From UBA7672 sp040398465 (lineage in GTDB: Bacteria; Pseudomonadota; Alphaproteobacteria; Caulobacterales; Hyphomonadaceae), in the NCBI GenBank assembly GCA_040398465.1, contig JBBAUA010000058.1, forward strand, positions 1 through 20,017: 20,017 nt of DNA, read 5' to 3'. Each line of letters begins with the position of its first letter. The stretch's first letter is position 1. Positions 6,502-15,205 of this stretch are shown here, piece by piece. The notes under the pieces were generated by a model. The model had not been told where the DNA came from. It searched no databases and saw only the letters and a program-made list of their open reading frames with translations. Both the position numbers and the translations under genes were made by a program.

Positions 6502-8550
6502 CTACCAGATGCGCACGCGCTTTTCGGGCGGGATGTACATCTTGTCGGTGGGTTGGATGTTGAAGGCGGTGTACCACTCGTCAATGTTCGGGACGACGCC
6601 ATTGACGCGGAATTCCGGCGGCGAGTGCGGGTCGGTCGCGAGCTGGTTGCGGGTGTTGTCCTCGCGGCTCATCGCACGCCAGACCTGCGCCCACGCCATG
6701 AAGAAGCGCTGGTCGCCGGTAAGCCCGTCGAGCACAGGAGCTTCCTTGCCGCCGAGCGACTGCTTGTAGGCGGTGTAGGCCATGATCAGGCCGCCGAGGT
6801 CGCCGATGTTCTCGCCCGTGGTGAGCGCGCCGGAGATGCAGGCGTCGGGCAGCGGGCAGTACTTGTCGTACTGCGCGTTGAGGGCGGCGGTCTTGGTCAG
6901 GAACTTGGCCTTGGTGTCAGCCGTCCACCAGTCGCGCTGCACGCCGTTGGCGTCGAAGGCCGAGCCCTGGTCGTCGAAGCCATGGCCGATCTCGTGACCG
7001 ATCACGCCGCCGATGGCGCCGTAATTGACCGCAGGATCAGCTTTCGGGTCGAAGAAGGGCGGCTGCAGGATGCCGGCCGGGAAGGTGATCTGGTTCATCA
7101 GCGGGTTGTAGTACGCGTTCACCGTCTGCGCATTCATGCCCCACTCTTCGCGGTCGACCGGGCCGCCGAGACGGGCGACCTGACGGTTCCACTCGAACTG
7201 GCGGGCGGCAAAGATGTTCTCGAACAGCCTGGTTTTGTCGATCTGCATGGCGGAGTAGTCGCGCCACTTGTTGGGATAGCCGACGCGCGGTTCGAAGTTG
7301 GCCAGCTTCTTGAGGGCTTCAGCGCGCGTGGGGTCATCCATCCACTCGAGCTTTTCGATACGGCCCTTGAGCGCCGAGTTCAGGTTCGCGACCAGCTCGT
7401 CCATCTTCGCCTTGCTCTCCGGCGGGAAGAACTTCGCGGCATAGGCCTCGCCAAGGGCTTCGCCCATGTTGCCGTCGAGCAGGGTCACGCCGCGCTTCCA
7501 GCGGTCGCGCTTGGCGGGCACGCCACGCAGGGTCTTCGAGTAGAACTCGAATGAGGCGTCGTCGAATGCCTTGGGCAGGTAGGCTGCGTTGTCCGACGCC
7601 ATGTGGAAGGTGAGATATTTCTTCCAGGCGGCGATCGGCTGCGAATCGACCAGCTTGGCGCCAGCGGTGACCGAGGTGTCGCCATAAGCCACGACGTTGG
7701 TGACGGCCGGGATGCCGGCGTCCTTGGCGAACTGTTCGAGATCGAAGTTCGGGGCGAGCTTCTTGAAGTCAGCAACTGACATGCCCTTGAAGGCCTTGTC
7801 GGGGACGCGGAGAGCTTCCTGCGTCCAGTGGCCCTTGGCGACTTCGGTCTCGAACTTGATCACCGTTTCGGCGGAGGCGGCAGGCGTTGCATCGCCGATG
7901 AGTTCGAAGATCTTGGTGACGTAGGCTTTGTAGGCGGCGCGGTAGCCGTCGTACTTTTCGCTTTTCTCGAGATAGTAGTCGCGGTCCGGCATGCCGAGGC
8001 CGCCCTGAGCGGCCCAGACGGCATAGCGGGTCGGGTCGGCGACGTCGGCCTCGATGCCGACGCCGAAGGGCGAGGCGTAACCGACCTTGGCGATCACTTT
8101 AAGAAGGCTTGCCTTGTCGGTGATGCCGTTGATCTCGTCGAGATAGGGTTTCAGCGGCTCGGTTCCGCGCGACTCGATCGTCGCCTCGTCCATCCATGAA
8201 GCGTAGAAGTCCGCGGCCTTGGCGACGTTGGAGCCCGGGGCGGGCGGGTTTGCGGCGAAGCCGTCGATGATCGTCTTGACGTCATTCTCGGATTTCACGG
8301 CCAGCTCGTCGAAGGCGCCATAACGGGCCTTGTCTTCGGGGAGCGTGAAGGTCGCGAGCCATTTGCCGTTGGCGTACCGGAAGAAGTCGTCGCCCGGCTT
8401 CACCGCCTCGTCGCGATTCGCCAGATCGACGCCCCACTCGCCGAGGACTGCCTTGACCGGCTCCGCCGCCATCGGGGCGGGCGCGGACTCGTTGGAGCAA
8501 GCAGCAACAAGCACAGCCGCAGACGCGGCGAGGAGCAGGGACATTCGCAT
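6502..8550 (-). CDS. M13 family zinc metallopeptidase, lipoprotein (copy 2)
   Basis: Second neprilysin-like peptidase, 682 residues from the chosen ATG. HEIGH (519-523) supplies two zinc ligands and the catalytic Glu. GENIGDLGG supplies the third ligand (Glu580). NAYYNPLMNQ and the RVRIW end match copy 1. The signal peptide MRMSLLLAASAAVLVAAC has a clear lipobox, so it is probably lipid-anchored outside the cytoplasm. The ATG at 8550 has AGAGG 8 bases upstream; an in-frame GTG at 8559 would overlap that site and is less likely. The two genes have the same size, domain order and strand, which indicates an old tandem duplication, but their sequences differ enough that substrate ranges may differ. 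The substrates are not evident from the sequence. Confidence 0.93.
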   Translation of the reverse strand: MRMSLLLAASAAVLVAACSNESAPAPMAAEPVKAVLGEWGVDLANRDEAVKPGDDFFRYANGKWLATFTLPEDKARYGAFDELAVKSENDVKTIIDGFAANPPAPGSNVAKAADFYASWMDEATIESRGTEPLKPYLDEINGITDKASLLKVIAKVGYASPFGVGIEADVADPTRYAVWAAQGGLGMPDRDYYLEKSEKYDGYRAAYKAYVTKIFELIGDATPAASAETVIKFETEVAKGHWTQEALRVPDKAFKGMSVADFKKLAPNFDLEQFAKDAGIPAVTNVVAYGDTSVTAGAKLVDSQPIAAWKKYLTFHMASDNAAYLPKAFDDASFEFYSKTLRGVPAKRDRWKRGVTLLDGNMGEALGEAYAAKFFPPESKAKMDELVANLNSALKGRIEKLEWMDDPTRAEALKKLANFEPRVGYPNKWRDYSAMQIDKTRLFENIFAARQFEWNRQVARLGGPVDREEWGMNAQTVNAYYNPLMNQITFPAGILQPPFFDPKADPAVNYGAIGGVIGHEIGHGFDDQGSAFDANGVQRDWWTADTKAKFLTKTAALNAQYDKYCPLPDACISGALTTGENIGDLGGLIMAYTAYKQSLGGKEAPVLDGLTGDQRFFMAWAQVWRAMSREDNTRNQLATDPHSPPEFRVNGVVPNIDEWYTAFNIQPTDKMYIPPEKRVRIW

Positions 8551-8633
8551 GAAGGACACCTCTGGAGAGAATATTGGCCGGCCTGACCGACGGTTGGCAC
8601 GATTTCTCCTGCCGATTTGTCGCTGTCAATGGA

Positions 8634-8646
8634 ATTTATCGTAAAT
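8634..8646. promoter_or_regulatory. AT-rich palindrome between the M13 gene and phoR
   Basis: ATTTATCGTAAAT: arms ATTTA and TAAAT around TCG. It stands out in GC-rich surroundings, midway in the 165-base region that must hold the promoters of the divergent M13 and phoR genes. It may be an operator or part of a promoter. No convincing tandem Pho box was found here. Confidence 0.25.
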
Positions 8647-8715
8647 CAATATGTCTCATTCCGGCTGCCCACGAGAATCACGACAAAACAGGCGGATCGC
8701 CCTAGGTATCGCCAC

Positions 8716-10092
8716 ATGATCGATGGACCGCCAACCTCCGCCCCGCAGGCTGCAGACAAGGATCGTACGCCCCGCTCGCGGCTGAGCGATTTCCGGACGA
8801 TCCTCGGTGCGTGCGTCGGCGTGATCCTGATCCTGGCGTTGCTGGGCCAGGCGAACTGGCTTGGCGCGAGCCTTGGGGTGATGGCGCTCATCCTGTTTTC
8901 GACGGTCTGGTATTTCGGCACGGTCGATCCTGCGACCGAGGCGAAGGACGACGTCGATGCAGCGATGCTGGAGTCGCGCAGGAAGGCTGCCGAGGAGAAG
9001 GCGTTCCGCACATCGCTGGTCGAGGCGCTGCCGGAGCCGGCGCTCTACATCGACGCGCAGGGCAGGGTGGAGGCGGCCAATCCGGCGGCGCGACAGACCT
9101 TCCGCTTTGTCGGCGCCGAGCCGCAGCTGACAGCCGTGGTGCGCAAGCCTGAGTTGCTGGATGCGGTGGCCAATGCGCGGCAGAGCGGGGAAGCGCAGCG
9201 CTTCGAGTTCGTGGAGCGTGACGAAACGGACCGGCACTTCGCTTGCGTGGCGGCGCCGTTGGGCGCGGGCATTCTCGTCAGCATGCACGACTTCACAGAG
9301 ATAAAGCGTGTCGAGCTGGCGCGTGTCGATTTTCTTGCCAATGCCAGCCATGAGCTGCGCACGCCGCTGACATCCCTGTCGGGATTCATCGAAACGCTGC
9401 GCGGTCCCGCGCGTGACGACGCGGAGGCGCGCGAGCGTTTCCTCGAGATCATGCAGGGTCAGGCTGACAGGATGAAGCGGTTGATCAGCGATCTCATGTC
9501 GCTGTCGCGCATCGAGCTGGTCGAGCATCGGTCGCCCGAGGGCGAGACCGACCTTGCCGACGTGGTGAAGGAAGTCGCGGCGGCGCTGGCGCCTGTGGCG
9601 GCGACGCGCGGCGTTACGGTGCGCGTGACGGGGGCGGACAAGCCGATCCCGGTCACGGGGGTTCGCGACGAGCTGGCGCAGGTGGTGCAGAACCTGATCG
9701 ACAACGCCGTGAAGTATTCCGAAGCGCAGGGCGTGGTCGAGGTGGAGCTGACGTCTCAGTTGAGCGACGATCAGGCGGCGGCCCGTGCGGGCCGCTTGTG
9801 GGACAGCGCGGGGCACATGTCGATCGTGTCGGCTGTGGGACGGGGACCGTGCGTGGCGCTGCGCGTTACGGATGCGGGGCCGGGGATCGAGCGGCAATAC
9901 CTGCCGCGATTGTCCGAGCGGTTTTATCGCGTTGATCCGGGCCGGGGCTTGCGGCCGGGCACGGGGCTGGGGCTCGCGATCGTGAAGCATGTGGTGCAGC
10001 GGCATCGCGGGAGCTTCCTGGTGGAGAGCGAGCCGGGGCGCGGGTCTGCGTTCGGCGTGGTGCTGCCGATGCGGCGTGCGGGCAGCGCCTAG
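8716..10092 (+). CDS. phoR: Phosphate regulon sensor histidine kinase PhoR
   Basis: Membrane histidine kinase, 459 residues, that phosphorylates PhoB when phosphate is scarce. Two membrane helices (about 28-44 and 49-68) are separated by almost no periplasmic loop, as in PhoR, which takes its signal from Pst/PhoU. A PAS-like region follows (about 100-190), then the H-box NASHELRTPLTS with phospho-acceptor His212, the N-box NLIDNAVKYS, G1 DAGPGI and G2 GTGLGLAI. I start at the ATG at 8716 (MIDGPPTS); an ATG 99 bases upstream would add a non-conserved leader that runs over the promoter region. The assignment as PhoR rests on this architecture and on pstB-phoU-phoB downstream. Its stop overlaps that of the convergent DUF4198-like gene in a shared CTAG. 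Confidence 0.9.
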   Translation: MIDGPPTSAPQAADKDRTPRSRLSDFRTILGACVGVILILALLGQANWLGASLGVMALILFSTVWYFGTVDPATEAKDDVDAAMLESRRKAAEEKAFRTSLVEALPEPALYIDAQGRVEAANPAARQTFRFVGAEPQLTAVVRKPELLDAVANARQSGEAQRFEFVERDETDRHFACVAAPLGAGILVSMHDFTEIKRVELARVDFLANASHELRTPLTSLSGFIETLRGPARDDAEARERFLEIMQGQADRMKRLISDLMSLSRIELVEHRSPEGETDLADVVKEVAAALAPVAATRGVTVRVTGADKPIPVTGVRDELAQVVQNLIDNAVKYSEAQGVVEVELTSQLSDDQAAARAGRLWDSAGHMSIVSAVGRGPCVALRVTDAGPGIERQYLPRLSERFYRVDPGRGLRPGTGLGLAIVKHVVQRHRGSFLVESEPGRGSAFGVVLPMRRAGSA

Positions 10093-10904
10093 GGCTGAAC
10101 TTCGAGCGTCAGTGACGTCGTGTAGCTGCGGATGGGCGTTGCGGCGCCGGCTGGGGCGTCGCCGGAGATGCGGGTCCAGATGAGGTAGACCCCCGGCTTG
10201 TCGAAAGTTGCCTTAACGGCACCGTCGGCGGCGGAGGTCAGAAGCGTGCGATAGGCGGGCTCTTCGTAGGCGCCGCCTTCGCGCCAGATTTCGACCTGCT
10301 GGTTGGCGACGGGCTTGCCGTTGAGCAGGACGCGGAAGGCGAAGCCGGTGTCGAGATAGACGTCGTTGGGGTGGGTGACGGGTTTGAGTTCGAGCATCCC
10401 GATGCGGGCCTCGACTGGCGCCGTGGTTGGCGCGCCACGCGTGACATAGACGTCGGCGACAGTGGCGGTCTGGCTCTTGCGGGTCTGTGCGCCGGGCGGG
10501 ATTTCGCGGCCGGGCGCGAAGGGCTGCCATGCGCCATCGACAAGGACTTGCTGTCCGATGCGGCCGAGGCGCTCGCCGGTGGAGAGGCGGTAGGTGCCTG
10601 ATGATTTCGTGTCGGCTTCGAGGGCGGTGAGCTGGCTGAGTTCGACCTTCGTCTTGAAGACGCCCCTCGCGCCATCGGGGTCGATCACTGTCCAAGCTTC
10701 GGACTTCACACCGATCGCAGGATTCGAGAAGCTCTCGGTGAAAGAGGATTGCGCGGTTACGAGATCGTCAGTGGCGGTGGTGAACCAGTTGGGCCGAAGA
10801 TAGGACGTGTCGGCGGTTGCCGGTGTTGTCGCGATCGCAGCGGATGCCAGCAGGACGAGGCTGGTTGTTGCGCGCCGGGCGAATGTCGAAAGGTTTCGCG
10901 TCAT
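10089..10904 (-). CDS. DUF4198-like exported protein
   Basis: 271-residue predicted periplasmic protein. The signal peptide (MTRNLSTFARR, then a hydrophobic stretch ending ATA, cleavage near residue 31) is followed by DTSYLRPNWF, which fits the start of DUF4198 proteins. The C-terminal half (VLLNGKPVANQQVEIWREGG, then ADGAVKATFDKPGVYLIW) is a beta-rich, transthyretin-like fold of the kind found in that family. DUF4198 proteins are annotated as possible periplasmic components of metal (Ni/Co or iron) uptake, but a function has not been proved for this one. The ATG at 10904 has AGAGG upstream; the longer frame from 10958 would overlap the Fur-like palindrome and place charged residues before the signal. 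Divergent from the DUF6607-like gene. Confidence 0.75.
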   Translation of the reverse strand: MTRNLSTFARRATTSLVLLASAAIATTPATADTSYLRPNWFTTATDDLVTAQSSFTESFSNPAIGVKSEAWTVIDPDGARGVFKTKVELSQLTALEADTKSSGTYRLSTGERLGRIGQQVLVDGAWQPFAPGREIPPGAQTRKSQTATVADVYVTRGAPTTAPVEARIGMLELKPVTHPNDVYLDTGFAFRVLLNGKPVANQQVEIWREGGAYEEPAYRTLLTSAADGAVKATFDKPGVYLIWTRISGDAPAGAATPIRSYTTSLTLEVQP

Positions 10905-10953
10905 CGATGTCGCCTCTTGCCGAGCGGGTCGTGTCCGGGATTCAATATGCAGT

Positions 10954-10968
10954 TGCAAGTCATTTGCA
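10954..10968. promoter_or_regulatory. Fur-box-like palindrome
   Basis: TGCAAGTCATTTGCA, a 15-base site with arms TGCAA/TTGCA around GTCAT, lies in the 110-base gap between the divergent DUF4198-like and DUF6607-like genes. It resembles Fur-family operators of proteobacteria that have arms of the form TGCAA or TGCGA around an AT-rich centre. The overlapping direct repeat TTGCAAG (10953-10959 without the spacer, and again ending at 10970) is part of the same element. A single site here could control both genes. Confidence 0.45.
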
Positions 10969-11014
10969 AGCGGAATAGCTCTCCCCAGGGGGCGTTGGAA
11001 AAGGCCACGAACGC

Positions 11015-12094
11015 ATGATGTCGTCAGGATTGCTTCGAAGCGCGGCGCTGGCGGTTCTGCTTGCCGGCGGGCTGGCGATGCAGGGCTGCACCAGCACCGG
11101 CGGCGCGGCCTATACGCCAGGCGTGATGGGCGAGGTCGAGCGCGCGAAGTACGAGCAGGATCGCGAGGCGATCCTGGCGCAGCAGGGCGATTATCGCGTC
11201 CGCTTCGACTTCATCGAGACGGTGGGGTTCACGGCCGATTACAAGGTGCGCGAGCCGGATCGTTCGGGTGGCTATGAAGTGGTGCGCGTGATCGAGGATC
11301 GCGGCGACTTCATCAGCATCCAGCATATCCTCGTCATCGAGGCGGGCGACGAGAAGTTTCCGATCAAGCACTGGCGGCAGGACTGGCGCTACGAGCCTGC
11401 GAGCGTGCTGGTGTTCGTCGGCGGCAATGCCTGGGAGAACCGGGTGATCGCGCCTGCCGAGCGTGAAGGGAAGTGGTCGCAGCAGGTCTATCAGGTTGAA
11501 GACTCGCCGCGCTATGGCGCGCTCGGGACGTGGACGCATGAATACGGCGTGTCGGCATGGACGCCGCCGGCCGAGCTGCGGCCGCTGCCGCGGCGCGAGT
11601 CGACGACGCGGAAGGATTACTATGCTGTGCTGGCGGTGAACCGGCATGCGCTGACCAGCGATGGCTGGGTGCATGAGCAGGACAATTCCAAGCTCGGCAT
11701 GGTGGGCGGCAAGCCGCAGATCATCGCGCGCGAGCAGGGCGTGAACACGTATCGGCCCAACACGCAGTTCGACGCCTCGGTGGCGACGGATTACTGGGCC
11801 GCGACCAAGGGTTTCTGGGCCGAGGTGCGCAAGGAATGGGACAAGCTTGAAGTTGCGGGCACGAGCTTTGGCCTGACGGTGCAGGGCGAGCCTGAGCCCG
11901 TGTACGAGCCGCTGCTCGAGCTGGCGGACAAGATCGATGCGGGCGAGACGACGACGGCTGAAGCTGTCGTGAAGGCGCGCCAGGTGATCGCGAAGTTCAC
12001 GAAGCGCGATATCGGCACGCTGGAGCAGCGGCTGGCGAAGGCCGGGGTGGACGGCGCGGTGAAGACGGCGGCGGCGGTCGACCGGGGGCAATAG
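11015..12094 (+). CDS. DUF6607-like lipoprotein
   Basis: 359-residue exported protein of unknown function that I match by memory to the DUF6607 family. The signal peptide ends in LAMQGC (Cys25), a plausible though imperfect lipobox, followed by a Ser/Gly-rich tether. The mature part carries YRVRFDFIETVGFT, a tryptophan-rich centre (HWRQDWRYEP, WENRVIAPAEREGKWSQQVYQVEDSPRY) and a predicted helical C-terminus (ELADKIDAGETTTAEAVVKARQVI). No catalytic motif is recognisable. Start: the first of two adjacent ATG codons, with GGAAAAGG upstream. It diverges from the DUF4198-like gene over a Fur-box-like site, which hints at a role in metal or iron physiology; that is inference. Together with the DUF4198-like gene it fills the place where pstC and pstA normally lie. 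Confidence 0.7.
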   Translation: MMSSGLLRSAALAVLLAGGLAMQGCTSTGGAAYTPGVMGEVERAKYEQDREAILAQQGDYRVRFDFIETVGFTADYKVREPDRSGGYEVVRVIEDRGDFISIQHILVIEAGDEKFPIKHWRQDWRYEPASVLVFVGGNAWENRVIAPAEREGKWSQQVYQVEDSPRYGALGTWTHEYGVSAWTPPAELRPLPRRESTTRKDYYAVLAVNRHALTSDGWVHEQDNSKLGMVGGKPQIIAREQGVNTYRPNTQFDASVATDYWAATKGFWAEVRKEWDKLEVAGTSFGLTVQGEPEPVYEPLLELADKIDAGETTTAEAVVKARQVIAKFTKRDIGTLEQRLAKAGVDGAVKTAAAVDRGQ

Positions 12095-12120
12095 TCCCTT
12101 CTGGGCTTGTGTGATTTCTG

Positions 12121-12135
12121 GCGGAATTATTCCGC
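12121..12135. promoter_or_regulatory. 15-bp palindrome between the DUF6607-like gene and pstB
   Basis: GCGGAATTATTCCGC has 7-bp arms around a single central base and begins 27 bases after the preceding stop codon. The 272-base gap 12095-12366 is the likely promoter region for pstB-phoU-phoB. The form suits a dimeric regulator's operator. A lone CTGTCAC (12222-12228) resembles one Pho-box half, but no second half at 11-base spacing is present. Confidence 0.3.
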
Positions 12136-12366
12136 ATCCGGAACGTTGGTGCGCGTTGTTCTGCCGGTTTATCAACAGTTGGGCAGACTGCCGCAGGGAC
12201 ATGCGCCGGTGGTTCGCAGGACTGTCACAATGGGCCCGTACAGGACTCGGGAACAAGCGGGCGTCGGGCAGTTCATGGCCATCCAGTTCGTCTCCACGAA
12301 GGCCGGCAAGGCAGCGGGGACTGAATTGATTCGTGAAATGAGGCCGGTCGTCATGTGGAGAGGGCG

Positions 12367-13197
12367 ATGAGCCGGATGGAGCCCATCGTCCCACAGCTTC
12401 GCGTCGATCCTCGGCAGAGTGCGGCCAAGGCAGCGGTCCCGCCGACCAAGGTTGCCGCGCGCGCGGTGTCGGTCTTCTACGGCGACAAGCAGGCGCTGTT
12501 CGATGTGTCTCTTGATATGCCCGAGAAGTCGGTGACGGCCCTGATCGGGCCGTCGGGCTGCGGGAAATCGACTTTCCTGCGTTCGATCAACCGGATGAAC
12601 GACACCATTCCGAACTGCCGCGTGACGGGCGAGATCCTGATCGACGGGCAGGACGTGAACACGCGTGACGTGGACCCTGTGTTGCTGCGGGCGCAGGTGG
12701 GCATGGTGTTCCAGAAGGCGAACCCGTTTCCCAAGTCGATCTTCGAGAATGTCGCCTATGGCGTGCGCCTGCATGGCCTCGCCGCGTCGCGGACCGAGAT
12801 GCAGCAGATCGTCGAGACATCGCTACAGAAGGCCGGGCTGTGGGACGAGGTGAAGGATCGCCTCAACGCGCCGGGCATGAGCCTGTCGGGCGGTCAGCAG
12901 CAGCGCCTCGTCATCGCACGCGCGATCGCGGTGAGCCCGGAAATCATCCTGATGGACGAGCCATGTTCGGCGCTTGACCCCATCGCCACGGCGAAGGTGG
13001 AAGAGCTGATCGACGAGCTGAAGTCAAACTACTGTATCGTCATCGTGACGCACTCGATGGCCCAGGCGGCGCGTGTCTCGCAGCTGACGGCGTTCTTCCA
13101 TCTCGGGAAGCTGGTGGAAACCGGGCCGACCGAGACGATCTTCACCAATCCTCGGGAATCGCGGACGCAAGACTATATCACCGGCCGTTTCGGATAG
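12367..13197 (+). CDS. pstB: Phosphate ABC transporter ATP-binding protein PstB
   Basis: ATPase subunit of the high-affinity phosphate importer, 276 residues. Walker A GPSGCGKST (61-69), the Q-loop region VGMVFQKANPFPKS typical of PstB, signature LSGGQQQR (173-180), Walker B IILMDEP (193-199) and the switch THSM are all present. The N-terminus has an extra 25 or so residues compared with E. coli PstB. The ATG at 12367 follows GGAG at 12357-12360; a start 12 bases earlier would overlap it. Heads a pstB-phoU-phoB operon. The expected membrane partners PstC and PstA are not in the window, so the permease must be encoded elsewhere if this protein still energises transport. The same complex signals phosphate status to PhoR. 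Confidence 0.95.
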   Translation: MSRMEPIVPQLRVDPRQSAAKAAVPPTKVAARAVSVFYGDKQALFDVSLDMPEKSVTALIGPSGCGKSTFLRSINRMNDTIPNCRVTGEILIDGQDVNTRDVDPVLLRAQVGMVFQKANPFPKSIFENVAYGVRLHGLAASRTEMQQIVETSLQKAGLWDEVKDRLNAPGMSLSGGQQQRLVIARAIAVSPEIILMDEPCSALDPIATAKVEELIDELKSNYCIVIVTHSMAQAARVSQLTAFFHLGKLVETGPTETIFTNPRESRTQDYITGRFG

Positions 13198-13240
13198 GCT
13201 CGCCCTTTATGTATAGGACGGCGGTGAAAGGACCACGCAC

Positions 13241-13913
13241 ATGACCGAACATACAGTCAGGTCGTTCTCGCAGGATCTGGAGGAACTCTCCGGGGATCTC
13301 GCCCGCATGGGCGGCCTTGCCGAGGACATGCTGTCGGACGCCATCCAGGCGATCGCCTCGCGCGACCTCGTGCTGGCGGAGACTGTGGTCTCGCGGGATC
13401 CGCAGATCGACAACCTGCAGGTCGAGGTCGAGAAAAAGATCCTGCGGCTGCTTGCCTTGCGCCAACCGCTTGCGCGCGACCTCCGCCAGGTGATCTCGGC
13501 GCTGAAGATCGCGACCGAGCTGGAGCGCATCGGCGATCTCGGCAAGAGCATCGCCAAGCGCGTGAAGCTGGTCGACAATGTCGGCGCCGATAGCGCGCTG
13601 AAAGGCGTGGCGCGCATGGGCCGGCTGGTGACGGCGCAGCTGAAGCGCGTACTGGACGCCTATACGGCGCTGGAGACGGACGCGGCCAACAAGGTGTGGG
13701 CGCGCGACGAGGAAGTGGACGAGCACTACCAGTCGCTGTTCCGCGAAGTCGTCACCTACATGATCGAGGACCCGCGGACCATTTCGGCCTGCGCGCATCT
13801 TCTGTTTGTCGCAAAGAATCTGGAACGGATCGGCGACCATTGCACCAACATCGCCGAGGAGATCCATTTCCTGGTTACCGGCGAACAGCTTCCTACTGAA
13901 AGGCCGAAGGTCG

Positions 13914-13933
<20 letters not shown>
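13241..13933 (+). CDS. phoU: Phosphate signalling protein PhoU
   Basis: 230-residue cytoplasmic protein that links the Pst transporter to PhoR and represses the Pho regulon when phosphate is plentiful. It shows the two repeated three-helix PhoU domains, with the metal-binding E(R)IGD signatures in both halves: ATELERIGDLGKSIAKR in the first, AKNLERIGDHCTNIAEE in the second. Length is usual. An AAAGGA site stands upstream of the ATG, 43 bases after pstB. The last 20 bases overlap the start of phoB, so the two are probably translated together. Identification is secure. Confidence 0.95.
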
Positions 13934-14647
<714 letters not shown>

Positions 14648-14651
<4 letters not shown>

Positions 14652-15070
14652 TCGAAGTCGAGTGCGAACAACGCGATTGAGTCGTGCATGAAGCGCTGCG
14701 CGGCGTAGAAGCCTTTCGCGCCGTCATTGTCGATTTCGGTCGCGACCCACGCGTAGGTGCAACCCTGCGTCTTTCCCCAGGCGATGAGCGCGTCCATTAG
14801 GCGGGCGGCGATACCGCGCCTCTGGTGCCTGGGTGCGGTGCCCAGATTGTCGATGTAGAGATCCGGCGCGCGGTCCGGCTGCAGGTGGACGTTGCCGCGG
14901 ATATGGCTCACGACCGCGCCGTTCTCGACGGCGATGAACAGGGCGTGGCGCGGATCAGCCACGTAGGCGGCGAGGTACCGCTGGTCGATGGCGTGGTCGA
15001 ACACGTCCGGATCGATATTGTCGAGCAGCGCGGTGTTCGCTGCCGTGATGTGGTGGATCGAAGCTGGCAT
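14648..15070 (-). CDS. GNAT family N-acetyltransferase
   Basis: 140-residue acetyl-CoA-dependent acetyltransferase. The core strand DLYIDNLGTAPRHQRRGIAARLMDAL contains the acetyl-CoA pyrophosphate-binding signature (Q/R-x-x-G-x-A) RRGIAA, followed by the expected YAWVATEIDNDGAKGFYAAQRF. Overall layout resembles small single-domain GNATs of the AAC(3)-I-like group, but this is not evidence of aminoglycoside resistance; the acceptor is unknown. The ATG at 15070 follows CAGGA. It is convergent with phoB and diverges from purB over 135 bases. Confidence 0.88.
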
Positions 15071-15205
15071 CTCGCGTTCCTGTCAGACCCGGGCCCGTCC
15101 GCTCGTCTATGAGGGCGACAGGTGGGGGTCTGGCAAGAGCGATCAGAGATGACAACTGCGCCCATTGGCGCTTAAAGCCTCGGCAGACCTGCCGGAGCCT
15201 GTCCC

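Noticed and set aside
6262..7554. 430-codon plus-strand open frame opposite the second M13 gene
   Set aside because: Same reason: antisense shadow of a complete metallopeptidase.
8656..10005. 449-codon minus-strand frame opposite phoR
   Set aside because: His/Arg-rich shadow translation; the plus strand has all histidine-kinase boxes.
10905..10958. Upstream start (10958) for the DUF4198-like gene
   Set aside because: It would put 18 charged, non-conserved residues before the signal peptide and lie over the Fur-like site. The ATG at 10904 has a ribosome-binding site.
12222..12228. Pho box upstream of pstB
   Set aside because: Only one CTGTCAC half is present, with no partner at the expected 11-base spacing.
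11024..12394. 456-codon minus-strand frame opposite the DUF6607-like gene
   Set aside because: Arg/His/Leu-rich shadow without motifs; the plus frame has a signal peptide and a family-like sequence.
13806..13913. Upstream start for phoB
   Set aside because: It would run far into phoU and add non-conserved residues; the start at 13914 has GAAGG upstream and matches the receiver domain.
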